Part shown: in pieces, positions 35,605-44,549 of the stretch | Position numbering within the stretch: position 1 is the stretch's first letter | Layout of the letters: every line of letters begins with the position of its first letter | Assembly: GCA_017484005.1 (NCBI GenBank) | Contig: JAFUTY010000017.1 | Span: forward strand, 1 to 44,771 | Direction: 5' to 3' | Origin: Selenomonadaceae bacterium | GTDB taxonomy: Bacteria > Bacillota > Negativicutes > Selenomonadales > Selenomonadaceae | Length of the DNA: 44,771 nucleotides | Made by a program: the position numbers and the translations under genes | The notes under the pieces: model-generated | What the model was told of the DNA's origin: nothing | Databases searched by the model: none | What the model saw: the letters and a program-made list of their open reading frames with translations, nothing else

Positions 35605-35718
35605 AAATTTATACTCGGATCGATGATCTAGTACAAGTTCCAAAAATTTATACTCGAATTGAGATTTTAGTACAAGTTTCGGAAATTTATACTGCGAGCA
35701 AAAATCTAGTACAAATTT
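35605..35718. repeat. Array of three 39-bp units, each an inverted repeat
   Basis: Units begin at 35605, 35644 and 35683, exactly 39 bases apart. Each has AAATTTATACT, 14 variable bases, then AGTACAA(G/A)TT(C/T). The arms are near-complementary, so each unit is a dyad. Read on the minus strand each unit gives TTGTAC, 17 bases, TATAAA, close to a sigma-70 promoter. The 14-base inner parts differ while the outer parts are conserved, as expected for selection on a binding site. With the terminator and a promoter it fills the 300-base gap between htrA and rplS. Confidence 0.85.
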
Positions 35719-35727
35719 CAAATTGAA

Positions 35728-35756
35728 TTGCCTTGCGAAAAATTCCATGTTAAACT
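35728..35756 (+). promoter_or_regulatory. Putative promoter of rplS-lepB-pyr genes
   Basis: TTGCCT, 17-base spacer, TAAACT, about 90 bases upstream of rplS. Confidence 0.5.
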
Positions 35757-35848
35757 CCAAATCGCTTTGGACGTTCCGCTGATCGATTCGAACTTGATAT
35801 CAAAATTTTTCATCGACATGAACGCCAAGTTTTGAGGAGGAAAGAATC

Positions 35849-36199
35849 TTGAATCTTATCGAAATGCTCGAGAAGGAACAACTTCGTTCCGACATTCCTG
35901 AATTTTGGCCAGGCGATACAGTCAAAGTTCATGCGAAGATCGTTGAAGGAAATCGCGAGAGAATCCAAGTTTTCGATGGAGTAGTTATCGCTCGTCAAGG
36001 TGCTGGAGTTCGTGAAACTTTCACGGTCAGAAAAATCTCCTACGGTGTTGGAGTCGAGAGAATTTTTCCAGTGCATTCCCCGCGAATCGAAAAGATCGTT
36101 GTCGTTCGTCGTGGAAAAGTTCGTCGTGCGAAATTGTTCTATCTCCGTGGACTCACTGGCAAAGCTGCTCGAATCAAAGAGAAAAAAAGAAAATCATAA
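35849..36199 (+). CDS. rplS: Ribosomal protein L19
   Basis: A 116-residue L19 at the 30S-50S interface. [33 protein letters not shown] and the basic [22 protein letters not shown] region are classical. The TTG start at 35849 follows GAGGAGG. A leader of about 90 bases precedes it; I see no clear protein-binding structure in it. Confidence 0.97.
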   Translation: MNLIEMLEKEQLRSDIPEFWPGDTVKVHAKIVEGNRERIQVFDGVVIARQGAGVRETFTVRKISYGVGVERIFPVHSPRIEKIVVVRRGKVRRAKLFYLRGLTGKAARIKEKKRKS

Positions 36200-36219
36200 A
36201 AATCCTCGGAATCATTCGT

Positions 36220-36260
36220 GGACAGTGGCAGAGTGGAATCTGTTCACTGTCCCTTTTTTT
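36220..36260 (+). terminator. Terminator (possibly partial) between rplS and lepB
   Basis: GGACAGTG / CACTGTCC stem with an inner CAGA/TCTG pairing and seven Ts. lepB starts 27 bases on without an obvious promoter, so read-through probably supplies it. Confidence 0.8.
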
Positions 36261-36287
36261 ATGCAAAAATTTTTAGAGGTGAATTAA

Positions 36288-36797
36288 TTGGTTGAAGAGG
36301 TGAAAGACTGGGCAATTTCGATAATCGTCGCAATTGCTCTAGCGTTTTTGATTCGAACATTTATCGTCGAGCTGTATATTGTCGATGGTCCATCGATGCG
36401 CCCAACTCTCGAAAATCATGAGAGGCTTGTCGTCAACAAATTCATCTATAATTTTCACGAGCCAGAGCGCGGCGATGTGTTAGTCTTTCGATATCCGAGA
36501 GATCCATCGCGCGATTTCATCAAGCGAGTCATTGCGCTCCCGGGAGATACAATCGAAATCAAGGATGGACAGGTTTTTGTAAATGATCAATTGCAAAATG
36601 AAACATATATCCTCGAAAAAACTCGAACTGAATATCCCAAAGCAAAAATTCCAGAGGGCACAATTTTCGTCATGGGAGATAATCGGAATAATTCCGAGGA
36701 CTCTCGATTCTCTGATGTTGGATTCGTTCCATTCAATTTGATCAAAGGCAAAGCGATTCTGATTTTCTGGCCGCTCGATGATTTCAAATCGTTATAA
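36288..36797 (+). CDS. lepB: Signal peptidase I
   Basis: A 169-residue type I signal peptidase with a single N-terminal membrane helix, the short Gram-positive-like form. The catalytic Ser 36 is in GPSMRPT and Lys 79 in DFIKRVIALPGD. The late motif GDNRNNSEDSR is intact. It removes signal peptides of exported proteins. The TTG start at 36288 has GAGGTG six bases upstream. Confidence 0.95.
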   Translation: MVEEVKDWAISIIVAIALAFLIRTFIVELYIVDGPSMRPTLENHERLVVNKFIYNFHEPERGDVLVFRYPRDPSRDFIKRVIALPGDTIEIKDGQVFVNDQLQNETYILEKTRTEYPKAKIPEGTIFVMGDNRNNSEDSRFSDVGFVPFNLIKGKAILIFWPLDDFKSL

Positions 36798-36837
36798 TTT
36801 CAAATCTCGGATTTAAATTTCAGAAAGGAGTTTGTAC

Positions 36838-37782
36838 ATGAAGCGAAAAAATGTTATCGATCTTGACCGGTTCTCTGATGCGGAAATTCGGATCATTCTC
36901 GAAACAGCGAAAGAGATGAAAAAATTCATTCAAGGCGATGTCAAAAAACTCGATGCTCTTAAAGGCAAATCGATCGTTACACTTTTTTATGAGCCGAGCA
37001 CTAGAACTCGCACATCATTTGAACTTGCGGGAAAATATCTCGGCGCGGATGTTGTCAATATTACTTCTGGAAATTCAAGCGTCGTGAAAGGCGAATCGCT
37101 CCGAGATACTCTTTACACAATCGAGGCGATGGGAATCGATGCCGTCGTGATTCGACATCCCTCGGAAGGCGCGGCTGATATCGCTGAAAAAGTTTATGAG
37201 AAAAAAACTCCTCGCGAAAAGCGTCCATTGGTTATCAACGCGGGAGATGGGGCGCATGCTCATCCAACTCAAGCACTCCTAGATATTTTCACGATCGAGC
37301 AGCATTTCAAACAATTGACAGGGCTGAAAGTCGCGATCATTGGAGATATTTTGCACAGTCGAGTTGCGCGTTCAGATATCATTGGCATGCGTCAGATGGG
37401 CATGGAAGTTCATCTCGCTGGACCTAAAACTCTATTGCCGAGATTTTTGGATCAAGAGCCAGGAATTTTTATCCATGAACATCTTGAAGATGCGCTCGAG
37501 GATGCAGATGTTATCAACGTTCTTCGAATTCAACTCGAGAGGCAGGCGGCTGGATTTTTCCCAACGACTCGAGAATATGCAAAATTTTTCGGCTTGAACG
37601 AGGATCGATTGAAACTTGCCAAGCCCGATGCGATCGTTCTGCATCCAGGTCCTCAAAATATGGGATTGGAAATTTCTCCGAAAGTTGCATATTCCGATCG
37701 TTCAAAAATTCGCGATCAAGTTCAAAACGGCGTCGCGATTCGAATGGCAGTTTTACTTCTAACATTGTGTGGAGGTGAATAA
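36838..37782 (+). CDS. pyrB: Aspartate carbamoyltransferase catalytic subunit
   Basis: A 314-residue ATCase for the second step of pyrimidine synthesis. Carbamoyl-phosphate site FYEPSTRTRTSFE, the KGESLRDT loop and HPTQALLDIFTI are conserved. AAAGGAG lies 7 bases before the ATG at 36838. It heads pyrB-pyrC-carA, with pyrC two bases on. No pyrI regulatory subunit and no PyrR attenuator was seen. Confidence 0.96.
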   Translation: MKRKNVIDLDRFSDAEIRIILETAKEMKKFIQGDVKKLDALKGKSIVTLFYEPSTRTRTSFELAGKYLGADVVNITSGNSSVVKGESLRDTLYTIEAMGIDAVVIRHPSEGAADIAEKVYEKKTPREKRPLVINAGDGAHAHPTQALLDIFTIEQHFKQLTGLKVAIIGDILHSRVARSDIIGMRQMGMEVHLAGPKTLLPRFLDQEPGIFIHEHLEDALEDADVINVLRIQLERQAAGFFPTTREYAKFFGLNEDRLKLAKPDAIVLHPGPQNMGLEISPKVAYSDRSKIRDQVQNGVAIRMAVLLLTLCGGE

Positions 37783-37784
37783 GC

Positions 37785-39029
37785 ATGATTCTGATTCAAA
37801 ACGCACGCGTTATCGATCCTGCAAATTCATTCGACGAAATTTCTGACGTTTTAATCGAGGACAAAAAAATCTCCCGCATCGAAAAACAAATCGACGCGAG
37901 AGATCTGGAAAATGTTCAGCGAATCGATGCTTCGGGAAAAATTTTAGCTCCTGGATTAGTCGACATGCATGCCCATCTTCGCGAGCCGGGACAGGAATCG
38001 AAGGAAAATTTTATCGACGGCGCAAAATCGGCAGCTCTCGGAGGATTTACAACTGTCGCAACGATGCCAAATACAAATCCAGTTGTCGATAACGCTGCGC
38101 TCGTGAGATCGATGAAAGCTCGAGCGGCAGAGGCGATCATCAAAATCGAAATCATTGGTGCAATGACGAAGAATCAAAAAGGTGAACAGCTCGCCGAGAT
38201 GCTCGATATGATTGACGCTGGAGCAGTTGCATTTTCAGACGATGGACATTTTGTCGATAATGCTCGAATCTTTTTGAATGCATTGGATTATCTTGCGCCG
38301 ACTGGAAAACTCGCAATTTGTCACGAAGAGGAAACTTCATTAGTCGAGGGCGGCTCGATGAATGAAGGACATCGAAGTGCAGTTTTTGGAGTCAAGGGAC
38401 GACCGACAGTCGCAGAGGATATCGCGGTGGCTCGAGACTGTCTGCTCGCTGAATATTCGGGCGGAAGAGTTCACATTGCTCACATATCGAGCGCGAGATC
38501 TGTGGAAATTGTCCGAGATGCAAAATCGCGCGGAGTTCATGTCACGGCGGAAGCAACTCCACATCATTTGACAATGACAGAAGATCTCGTCACGCTTTCA
38601 GATACAATGACAAAAGTGAATCCTCCACTCAGAACTCTCAAAGACGTCAATGCAGTCGTCGCGGGATTGAAAGATGGAACAATCGATTGCATCGTGACAG
38701 ATCACAGTCCTCATGCGTTCGAGGAGAAAGATCGCGAATACAATCGAGCACCGTCAGGATTTCCAGGATTGACTCGCGCACTGGCATTATTAATTCGGAA
38801 GTTAGTTCGCGAGGGAAAAATCTCGATGCCGCAGTTGATTTCTAAAATGACTTTCGAGCCAGCAAAAATTTTCGGTTTGCTCGATAAAGGAATCGGAACG
38901 TTATCGATTGGAACGCCGGCAGATCTAGTTTTGATCGCGCCGAATTTTAATCCGATCACTGAAACGCCTGTCGATCTCACGATGTGCGATGGAAAAATTC
39001 TCGTTTGCGATGGAAAATTAGTCGATTGA
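37785..39029 (+). CDS. pyrC: Dihydroorotase
   Basis: A 414-residue class I dihydroorotase that closes the pyrimidine ring. The zinc motif DMHAHLREPGQE, MPNTNPVVDN, and the late TDHSPHAFEEKD segment are present. The ATG lies two bases after pyrB and has GGAGGTG upstream. Confidence 0.96.
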   Translation: MILIQNARVIDPANSFDEISDVLIEDKKISRIEKQIDARDLENVQRIDASGKILAPGLVDMHAHLREPGQESKENFIDGAKSAALGGFTTVATMPNTNPVVDNAALVRSMKARAAEAIIKIEIIGAMTKNQKGEQLAEMLDMIDAGAVAFSDDGHFVDNARIFLNALDYLAPTGKLAICHEEETSLVEGGSMNEGHRSAVFGVKGRPTVAEDIAVARDCLLAEYSGGRVHIAHISSARSVEIVRDAKSRGVHVTAEATPHHLTMTEDLVTLSDTMTKVNPPLRTLKDVNAVVAGLKDGTIDCIVTDHSPHAFEEKDREYNRAPSGFPGLTRALALLIRKLVREGKISMPQLISKMTFEPAKIFGLLDKGIGTLSIGTPADLVLIAPNFNPITETPVDLTMCDGKILVCDGKLVD

Positions 39030-39050
39030 TTTTCGAAGGAGGAATTGATT

Positions 39051-40136
39051 TTGAAAGGCAAATTAGTTCTCGCGGATGGCTCAGTTTTCAATGGAACAAT
39101 CGCGCGTGAATTTCGAGCGAGCGGTGAAGTCGTTTTCAATACTGGAATGACTGGATATCAGGAAATTTTGACCGATCCATCTTACTGCAGACAAATCGTT
39201 ACGTTGACTTATCCATTGATCGGCAATTATGGAATCGCAGATCTTTTCAATCAATCTCGCAAACCGAGCGTCGCAGGATTTGTAATTGGACAGATGTGCG
39301 ATGAATATTCTCACTGGCAAGCCCAAAAATCTCTCACAAAATTTCTCGAAGAAAATTCAATTCCGATGATTTGCGACGTTGATACTCGTGCAGTCACTCG
39401 AAAAATTCGATCTGCCGGAACGATGAAAGGAGTTATCGCGTCAGCATATACATCGCAGAACGAGATCGATAAACTTCTTGCCGCGCCAATTGAAACTGAT
39501 GTGGTTTTGAGAGTCACGACGAAGGAAACTTATACAATCAATTCAGATTCGAGCGATGCTTTCCATGTCGTCGCAATGGATTTTGGAGTCAAACAATACA
39601 TCCTCGATTCGCTGAAAAAACATGGATGTAAAATCACAGTTGTACCTGCTCGAACTCCCGCGGAAAAAGTTTTGGAAATGAATCCGGACGGAATCTTTTT
39701 ATCGAATGGTCCTGGAGATCCTGCAGATCTGCCGGAAGTTGTCGAAGTCATTAAAAAGCTCGTCGAATCTCAAAAACCGATCTTTGGAATCTGTCTCGGA
39801 CATCAATTATTAGCGCGAGCATGTGGAGCTGAAACTTATAAATTGAAATTTGGACATCGCGGATCAAATCAGCCGGTGAAAGATCTTCGCACTGGTCGAG
39901 TCAGAATTTCATCTCACAATCATGGATTCGCAGTCGATGCTGAATCGCTCGAAAAAATTCCTGGACAGCCGCTCGAAATCACTCATATCTCGATGAATGA
40001 CGGCTCGATTGAAGGATTGAGACACAAATCGCTTCCAATATATTCGGTGCAATATCATCCCGAAGCTGCGCCAGGTCCAGATGACAATGAATATCTCTTC
40101 GACGAATTCATTTCGATGATGGAGGAGCGCAGATGA
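39051..40136 (+). CDS. carA: Carbamoyl-phosphate synthase small subunit
   Basis: A 361-residue glutamine amidotransferase subunit that supplies ammonia for carbamoyl phosphate. The catalytic Cys is in FGICLGHQLLARA, and the His/Glu pair in YHPEAAPGPDD. The start is TTG at 39051, eight bases after AAGGAGG; TTG at 39045 is too close. carB, its large-subunit partner, is not next: a glycosyltransferase gene starts inside the last codons (ATGA overlap) and uses the GGAGGAG in carA as ribosome site. Confidence 0.95.
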   Translation: MKGKLVLADGSVFNGTIAREFRASGEVVFNTGMTGYQEILTDPSYCRQIVTLTYPLIGNYGIADLFNQSRKPSVAGFVIGQMCDEYSHWQAQKSLTKFLEENSIPMICDVDTRAVTRKIRSAGTMKGVIASAYTSQNEIDKLLAAPIETDVVLRVTTKETYTINSDSSDAFHVVAMDFGVKQYILDSLKKHGCKITVVPARTPAEKVLEMNPDGIFLSNGPGDPADLPEVVEVIKKLVESQKPIFGICLGHQLLARACGAETYKLKFGHRGSNQPVKDLRTGRVRISSHNHGFAVDAESLEKIPGQPLEITHISMNDGSIEGLRHKSLPIYSVQYHPEAAPGPDDNEYLFDEFISMMEERR

Positions 40137-41404
40137 TTCATGTCTGCTATGCGCTTCGTGATGAATCCGGAAAATATTCGAAATTCGTCGGAACTTCAAT
40201 GTTGTCACTTCTCGAAAATACAAAATATGAAGTCACGATTCACTTGATTCATGATTCAACTTTATCTGTAGAAAATCGATCTAGATTTATTGAGATTGTA
40301 GAAAGATTCAATCAGCAGATCGTTTTCTACAATGTCGAGGAGTTAGCCAAGGATTTGATAGATCTAGCAGAAGTAAATTTGACTCGAATTCATGAGCATT
40401 GGGGGACAATTGCAGTTTTATACCGGCTCATGATTCTAGATATTCTTCCGAAAAGAATTGAGCGTGTCATTTACCTCGATGCGGATACAATTGTGAATCT
40501 CGATATTGTCGAACTTTGGAATATTGATCTCGGAAATTTTCCAATCGCCGCAACTCCCCATGTTTTTAGCATTCCGAATTCCAAGTCGAATGATATCAAG
40601 ATTGATAGCGATATCCGAATCGATACAGTCGAGGTCGATCCTAATGATTATTTTAACGCCGGAATTCTGATGTTTGATCTTGATAAATTGCGGGAGAATT
40701 TCACTGAACATGGACAGTTTTTGTTGCAGTGTATCGAGATTCTTTTGCAAAATCCGCGAAACATTTCACTCGATCAAGATGCGCTCAATGTCATGTTTAA
40801 GGACAATTTTTTCAAGTTGCCCGTGAGATTCAATCACATCGCAACTTGGATTTGTGGAGATACAAATTTCAAAATTTCAAATGAAATCTACCATTATTGT
40901 GGTGGAAGTCTCGGAATCGATATGAAAGTTTCAATCAATCGGCTCTGGTTCTCATATTTCATCAAGACTCCATTTTGCAATCCAAATGCATTTGAAAATA
41001 TTGCCGCGCGATATGATGAAATCCTAGAACAGTTTCGACAGCTCGACGACAATCGAAGAAATTTGTTTCAAAAAATCCTTAAAGCATCGTTGAATCGAAG
41101 GAGAATTTTCTTTGTCTGTCCAAATGATGAAACCACAATCTTTAGAGCATTTGGACGTCGCGATGACGATATAATCATTGATGCAACGCGTGAAAATGCC
41201 CCAGCGTTTATGTTTCAAATCGCTGAAAAATTTCGTGATCATATAGTCATTTTCATCTGTATCGCGTCGAAAAATTATCCAGAAATTTGCCGCGAATTGC
41301 TGGTACTCGGTCTAAATGAAAATGAAAATTTTTTCAATGGGCTGGATTTGATAACATCTAATCGAGTTGTCTATTATGAAAATTCAATTGTTCGCGCTAT
41401 GTGA
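40133..41404 (+). CDS. Glycosyltransferase family 8 protein (paralogue 1, intact)
   Basis: A 423-residue GT8 retaining glycosyltransferase. MIHVCYALRDESGKYS starts the nucleotide-binding fold, and the DXD metal site is YLDADTIVN (116-118). NDYFNAGILMFDL and SLDQDALNVMF are GT8 motifs of LPS and surface glycan enzymes. After about residue 300 there is an extra domain of about 120 residues (RRRIFFVCPND to FFNGLDL) shared by all three paralogues here, perhaps Rossmann-like. It starts inside carA. The donor and acceptor sugars are unknown. Confidence 0.9.
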   Translation: MIHVCYALRDESGKYSKFVGTSMLSLLENTKYEVTIHLIHDSTLSVENRSRFIEIVERFNQQIVFYNVEELAKDLIDLAEVNLTRIHEHWGTIAVLYRLMILDILPKRIERVIYLDADTIVNLDIVELWNIDLGNFPIAATPHVFSIPNSKSNDIKIDSDIRIDTVEVDPNDYFNAGILMFDLDKLRENFTEHGQFLLQCIEILLQNPRNISLDQDALNVMFKDNFFKLPVRFNHIATWICGDTNFKISNEIYHYCGGSLGIDMKVSINRLWFSYFIKTPFCNPNAFENIAARYDEILEQFRQLDDNRRNLFQKILKASLNRRRIFFVCPNDETTIFRAFGRRDDDIIIDATRENAPAFMFQIAEKFRDHIVIFICIASKNYPEICRELLVLGLNENENFFNGLDLITSNRVVYYENSIVRAM

Positions 41405-41417
41405 TGGAGGAGCGCAG

Positions 41418-42677
41418 ATGATTCATGTTTGCTATGCGTTGAGAGATGAATCCGGAAAATATTCGAAATTCGTCGGAACTTCAATGTTGTCACTTCTCGA
41501 AAATACAAAATCTGAAGTCACGATTCACTTGATTCATGATTCAACTTTATCGGGAGAGAATCAATCGAGATTTATCAAGATTGTCGATAGATTCAATCAA
41601 CAGATCATTTTCTATAACGTCGATGATCTTGCGGCAGATTCGATTCGATACGCTGAAACAAAATTGCCGGAAACAAAAAATTTTTGAGGGACAATCGCGT
41701 CAATGTATCGATTATTGATTCCAAAAATTCTTCCGAAAAAAATCGAGCACGTGATATATATCGATGCAGATACAATAATCAATCTAGATATCGCGGAACT
41801 TTGGAATATCAATCTAAAAAATTTTCCAATCGCTGCAACTCCACATTTCTTTGCATTTCCAGATTTAGATATCATTCAAAATTCAATTCAAATTGACTCA
41901 GATAAAATCGATCCACATGACTATTTCAATTCTGGAGTTTTGATCCTTGATCTGAATAAAATTAAGAAATTGTTCAATACCAAAGGAAAACTCTTGAATT
42001 CATGCGTTGATATTTTGCTAAAAAATCCTCGAAATAACTCGCTCGATCAAGATGCTCTCAATATTCTTTTCAAAGACAATTTTTTTAAACTTCCATCGAA
42101 ATTTAATCGACTCGTCTCATGGATAAATTTGACTTCGGATTATAAAAATACATACGGGATCTACCACTACGTTGGAAATACTCTCGACACGAATTTTCAA
42201 TTGCCGACTAATCGAATTTGGTTCGAATATTTTTTTAAAACTCCGTTCGCAACGCCAGATTCGTTCGGAAATCTTTTCGAGAGTTTTAACCAAACAATTT
42301 TAGTTTGCCAACAAGTTATTGAAAACAGTTGCAACATTTTTAGAAAAATGATCAAGGCATCTGCAAATCGTCGGAGAGTATTTTGGGTTTCACCCGAAGA
42401 TCAAACGTTGATTTTCGAAGAATTTGGACATCGCGATGACGATATAATAATCAATGCGACGCGAGATGATGCATTACAGATTATTATTCAGATGTTTGAG
42501 AAATTTCGTGGCTATATTGTTGTATTAATTTGTACTTCGCGATCGAAAATTTATGATATTCACGATCATTTATCATCAATTGGATTAATTGAAAATGTTG
42601 ATTTTTTTAATGGACTCGAATTGATATCGACGCAACAAATACGTGCTGATTTCAATAGAATTATTCGTGATATGTGA
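41418..42677 (+). pseudogene. Glycosyltransferase family 8 protein (paralogue 2), interrupted by TGA
   Basis: A full-length paralogue of the preceding gene (420 codons) whose only visible defect is TGA at 41685-41687, codon 90. The intact paralogue has TGG (Trp 90) in the same place, before GTIA. Downstream the frame is open to 42677, with YIDADTIIN, DYFNSGVLILDL and SLDQDALN. The first 60 or so residues are nearly identical to paralogue 1, whereas the later part is diverged. The junction before the ATG repeats the end of carA (ATGGAGGAGCGCAG), showing that the duplication copied that tail with its ribosome site. The lesion is either a recent nonsense mutation or, less likely, read-through. 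Confidence 0.85.
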
Positions 42678-42692
42678 GTTGAGGTGAGGAGT

Positions 42693-43283
42693 TTGAATGA
42701 ATCTCTGCAGAAAAAAATTCTCGCAACGACAGCTGGATTAATAATCGCTGGCTGTGGATTTTATGTCTATAGCTCCTCACCGAAAGAGGAAATTCTTCTC
42801 GATGATCCAGTCGAAATTTCAGAATCGATTCAAGAAGTTGAAGAAGATCCAGATAAAATCGTCGTATATATAACCGGCGCAGTGAAAAATCCTGGAGTCA
42901 TTGAAATTCCCGAAGATTCGCGAGTGCTCGATGCAGTTAATGCGGCTGGAGGAGTTACTGCTGAAGCGGATCTTGAATCGATAAACATGGCGCAGAAAGT
43001 TAGAGATGGTCAGCATGTGACTGTTCCAGAGATTCCAGATCCAAATTCAACAGTTCCAATTCGACAAAATTCATCGAGCAAATCTTCCGGAGGATTAGTT
43101 AATATCAACACGGCGAGCGAATCTGAATTGATTTCACTTCCTGGAATTGGTGCGGCGACGGCTAAAAAGATCATCGATTATCGAGAGACGAATGGAGCAT
43201 TCATCGAAATCGAAGATATCAAAAAAGTTCGCGGAATCGGTGAATCGAAATTTCAAAGCATGAAAGATCTGATTACAACTTGA
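42693..43283 (+). CDS. comEA: ComEA-like DNA-uptake protein (SLBB + helix-hairpin-helix)
   Basis: A 196-residue competence protein. A membrane anchor is at residues 8-27. An SLBB domain (VVYITGAVKNPGVIEIPED) follows, then a linker, then a helix-hairpin-helix DNA-binding pair (LVNINTASESELISLPGIG, KVRGIGESKFQSMKDL). It binds incoming double-stranded DNA at the membrane and hands it to ComEC. The TTG at 42693 follows GAGGTG by six bases; GTG at 42684 is possible. ComEC begins at 44550, but a glycosyltransferase gene sits between them. Confidence 0.9.
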   Translation: MNESLQKKILATTAGLIIAGCGFYVYSSSPKEEILLDDPVEISESIQEVEEDPDKIVVYITGAVKNPGVIEIPEDSRVLDAVNAAGGVTAEADLESINMAQKVRDGQHVTVPEIPDPNSTVPIRQNSSSKSSGGLVNINTASESELISLPGIGAATAKKIIDYRETNGAFIEIEDIKKVRGIGESKFQSMKDLITT

Positions 43284-43296
43284 AGGGGGAATTTAA

Positions 43297-44540
43297 TTGA
43301 TTCATGTTTGCTACGGATTGCGTGATGAATCTGGAAAATACTCGAAATATGCAGGTACGTCGATTCAATCACTTCTCGATAACACGCAAGAAGAAGTCAC
43401 AATTCATATTCTCCATGATTCAACTTTGAGCAATGAAAATCGTCGAAAGTTATCGATCATTGCATATCAACATGATCAAGAGATTCGATTTTATGATGTT
43501 GATGAATTTGTGCCAGAATTAATCGCAGATGCTAATCGTCGAATCCCAAAGATATTAAATTCGCGATTTACCATTGGAGCATTTTATCGAACTATGATTC
43601 CAGAAGTTCTTGATGTGGATAAGGTTATTTATATAGACGGGGACATTGTTGTGAATCTCAATATAAATGATCTTTGGAAAATTGATTTTGATGGCAAGCC
43701 ACTCGCCGCGATTCCAGAATATGTGACTGGATTATCAGTTCAAACTGCGATGAGAATTTTTAATTCGTGTAAGTCTGGAGTTGTAGATCCTCAAGATTAT
43801 TTCAATAGCGGAGTACTTTTCATGGATCTGGATCAAATTCGCGGGGGGGGGGGGCACCTTCCTTATTCGAGCGTTGCATAAATATCATTGAAAATCATCC
43901 GGAATATGGTAAATTTGGAGATCAAGATGCTATCAATGTTGCATTCGCAAATAATTTTTATAAATTGCCTGCAAAGTTTAACAATATTTTTTCACATATC
44001 AGATCTCGAAAAGTTGACAGTGAAATCTATCATTATCTTGGAAATGGATGTAAACCACATCCAAATTTCAAGGATGAGATTCAAAAATTATGGTTCAAAT
44101 ATTTTATGAGAACTCCATTTTTCGATATGGATTCTTTCGGAAATCTATGGAATGGTTTTGAGGATTCGTTCAATAATATTCGGAAGAATGCAATCGATCG
44201 GATCGATCTTTGGCAAAAAATTTGCAAATTGTCTGCAACTCGATCTCGAGTTTTTTTAACCGATCCCCAAAATGTCGACAAAATTCGCGAATCGTTCGGA
44301 AATGATCCTCGCGATATATTTCTCAATGCGACAAATCAAAAGGCAATGGATTTTCTCGAGCAAGATTTGAAAAATTTTTCGAAAGAACGAATTTATTGCA
44401 TCTACACTGACGATTCAACTTACAGAAATCTGAACAAAAAAATCGTTGATCAAGGTGCGGAATGTTTCAACATTCGAACTCTCTTTGACTCGTTGCCGGA
44501 ATTGCGAAATTACGTTAATCAAATTTCTAAAAACATATAA
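43297..44540 (+). CDS. Glycosyltransferase family 8 protein (paralogue 3), split by poly-G tract
   Basis: A third GT8 paralogue. The 5' part (43297-43881) has MIHVCYGLRDESGKYS, IYIDGDIVVN and DYFNSGVLFMDLDQIR. It then enters 12 Gs and stops at TAA 43879-43881. The remainder (ERCINIIENHPEYGKFGDQDAIN onward, to 44540) is open in another frame. With 13 or 10 Gs the two join and align with paralogues 1 and 2 at the right spacing between DLD and DQDA. As sequenced the gene is off. TTG 43297 follows a G-rich ribosome site. It lies between comEA and comEC, so its transcript includes both. Confidence 0.88.
43843..43854 (+). repeat. Poly-G tract (12 G) in GT8 paralogue 3
   Basis: Twelve consecutive Gs at codons 183-186. 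One more G, or two fewer, would restore the full-length enzyme. The tract is absent from paralogues 1 and 2, which read through this position with ordinary codons. Confidence 0.88.
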
Positions 44541-44549
44541 GGATTTAAA

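Noticed and set aside
35605..35718. CRISPR array
   Set aside because: Conserved 25-base parts alternate with 14-base variable parts, but spacers of 14 are far too short, there are only three units, and no cas genes are nearby. Dyad symmetry and promoter-like spacing explain it better.
36781..36837. PyrR-type attenuator before pyrB
   Set aside because: The gap is short and contains no terminator/antiterminator pair; only a ribosome site is visible.
41685..41687. TGA read as tryptophan (alternative genetic code)
   Set aside because: TGA ends intact core genes in the window, including nusA and infB, and Trp is encoded by TGG throughout. Nonsense mutation is simpler.
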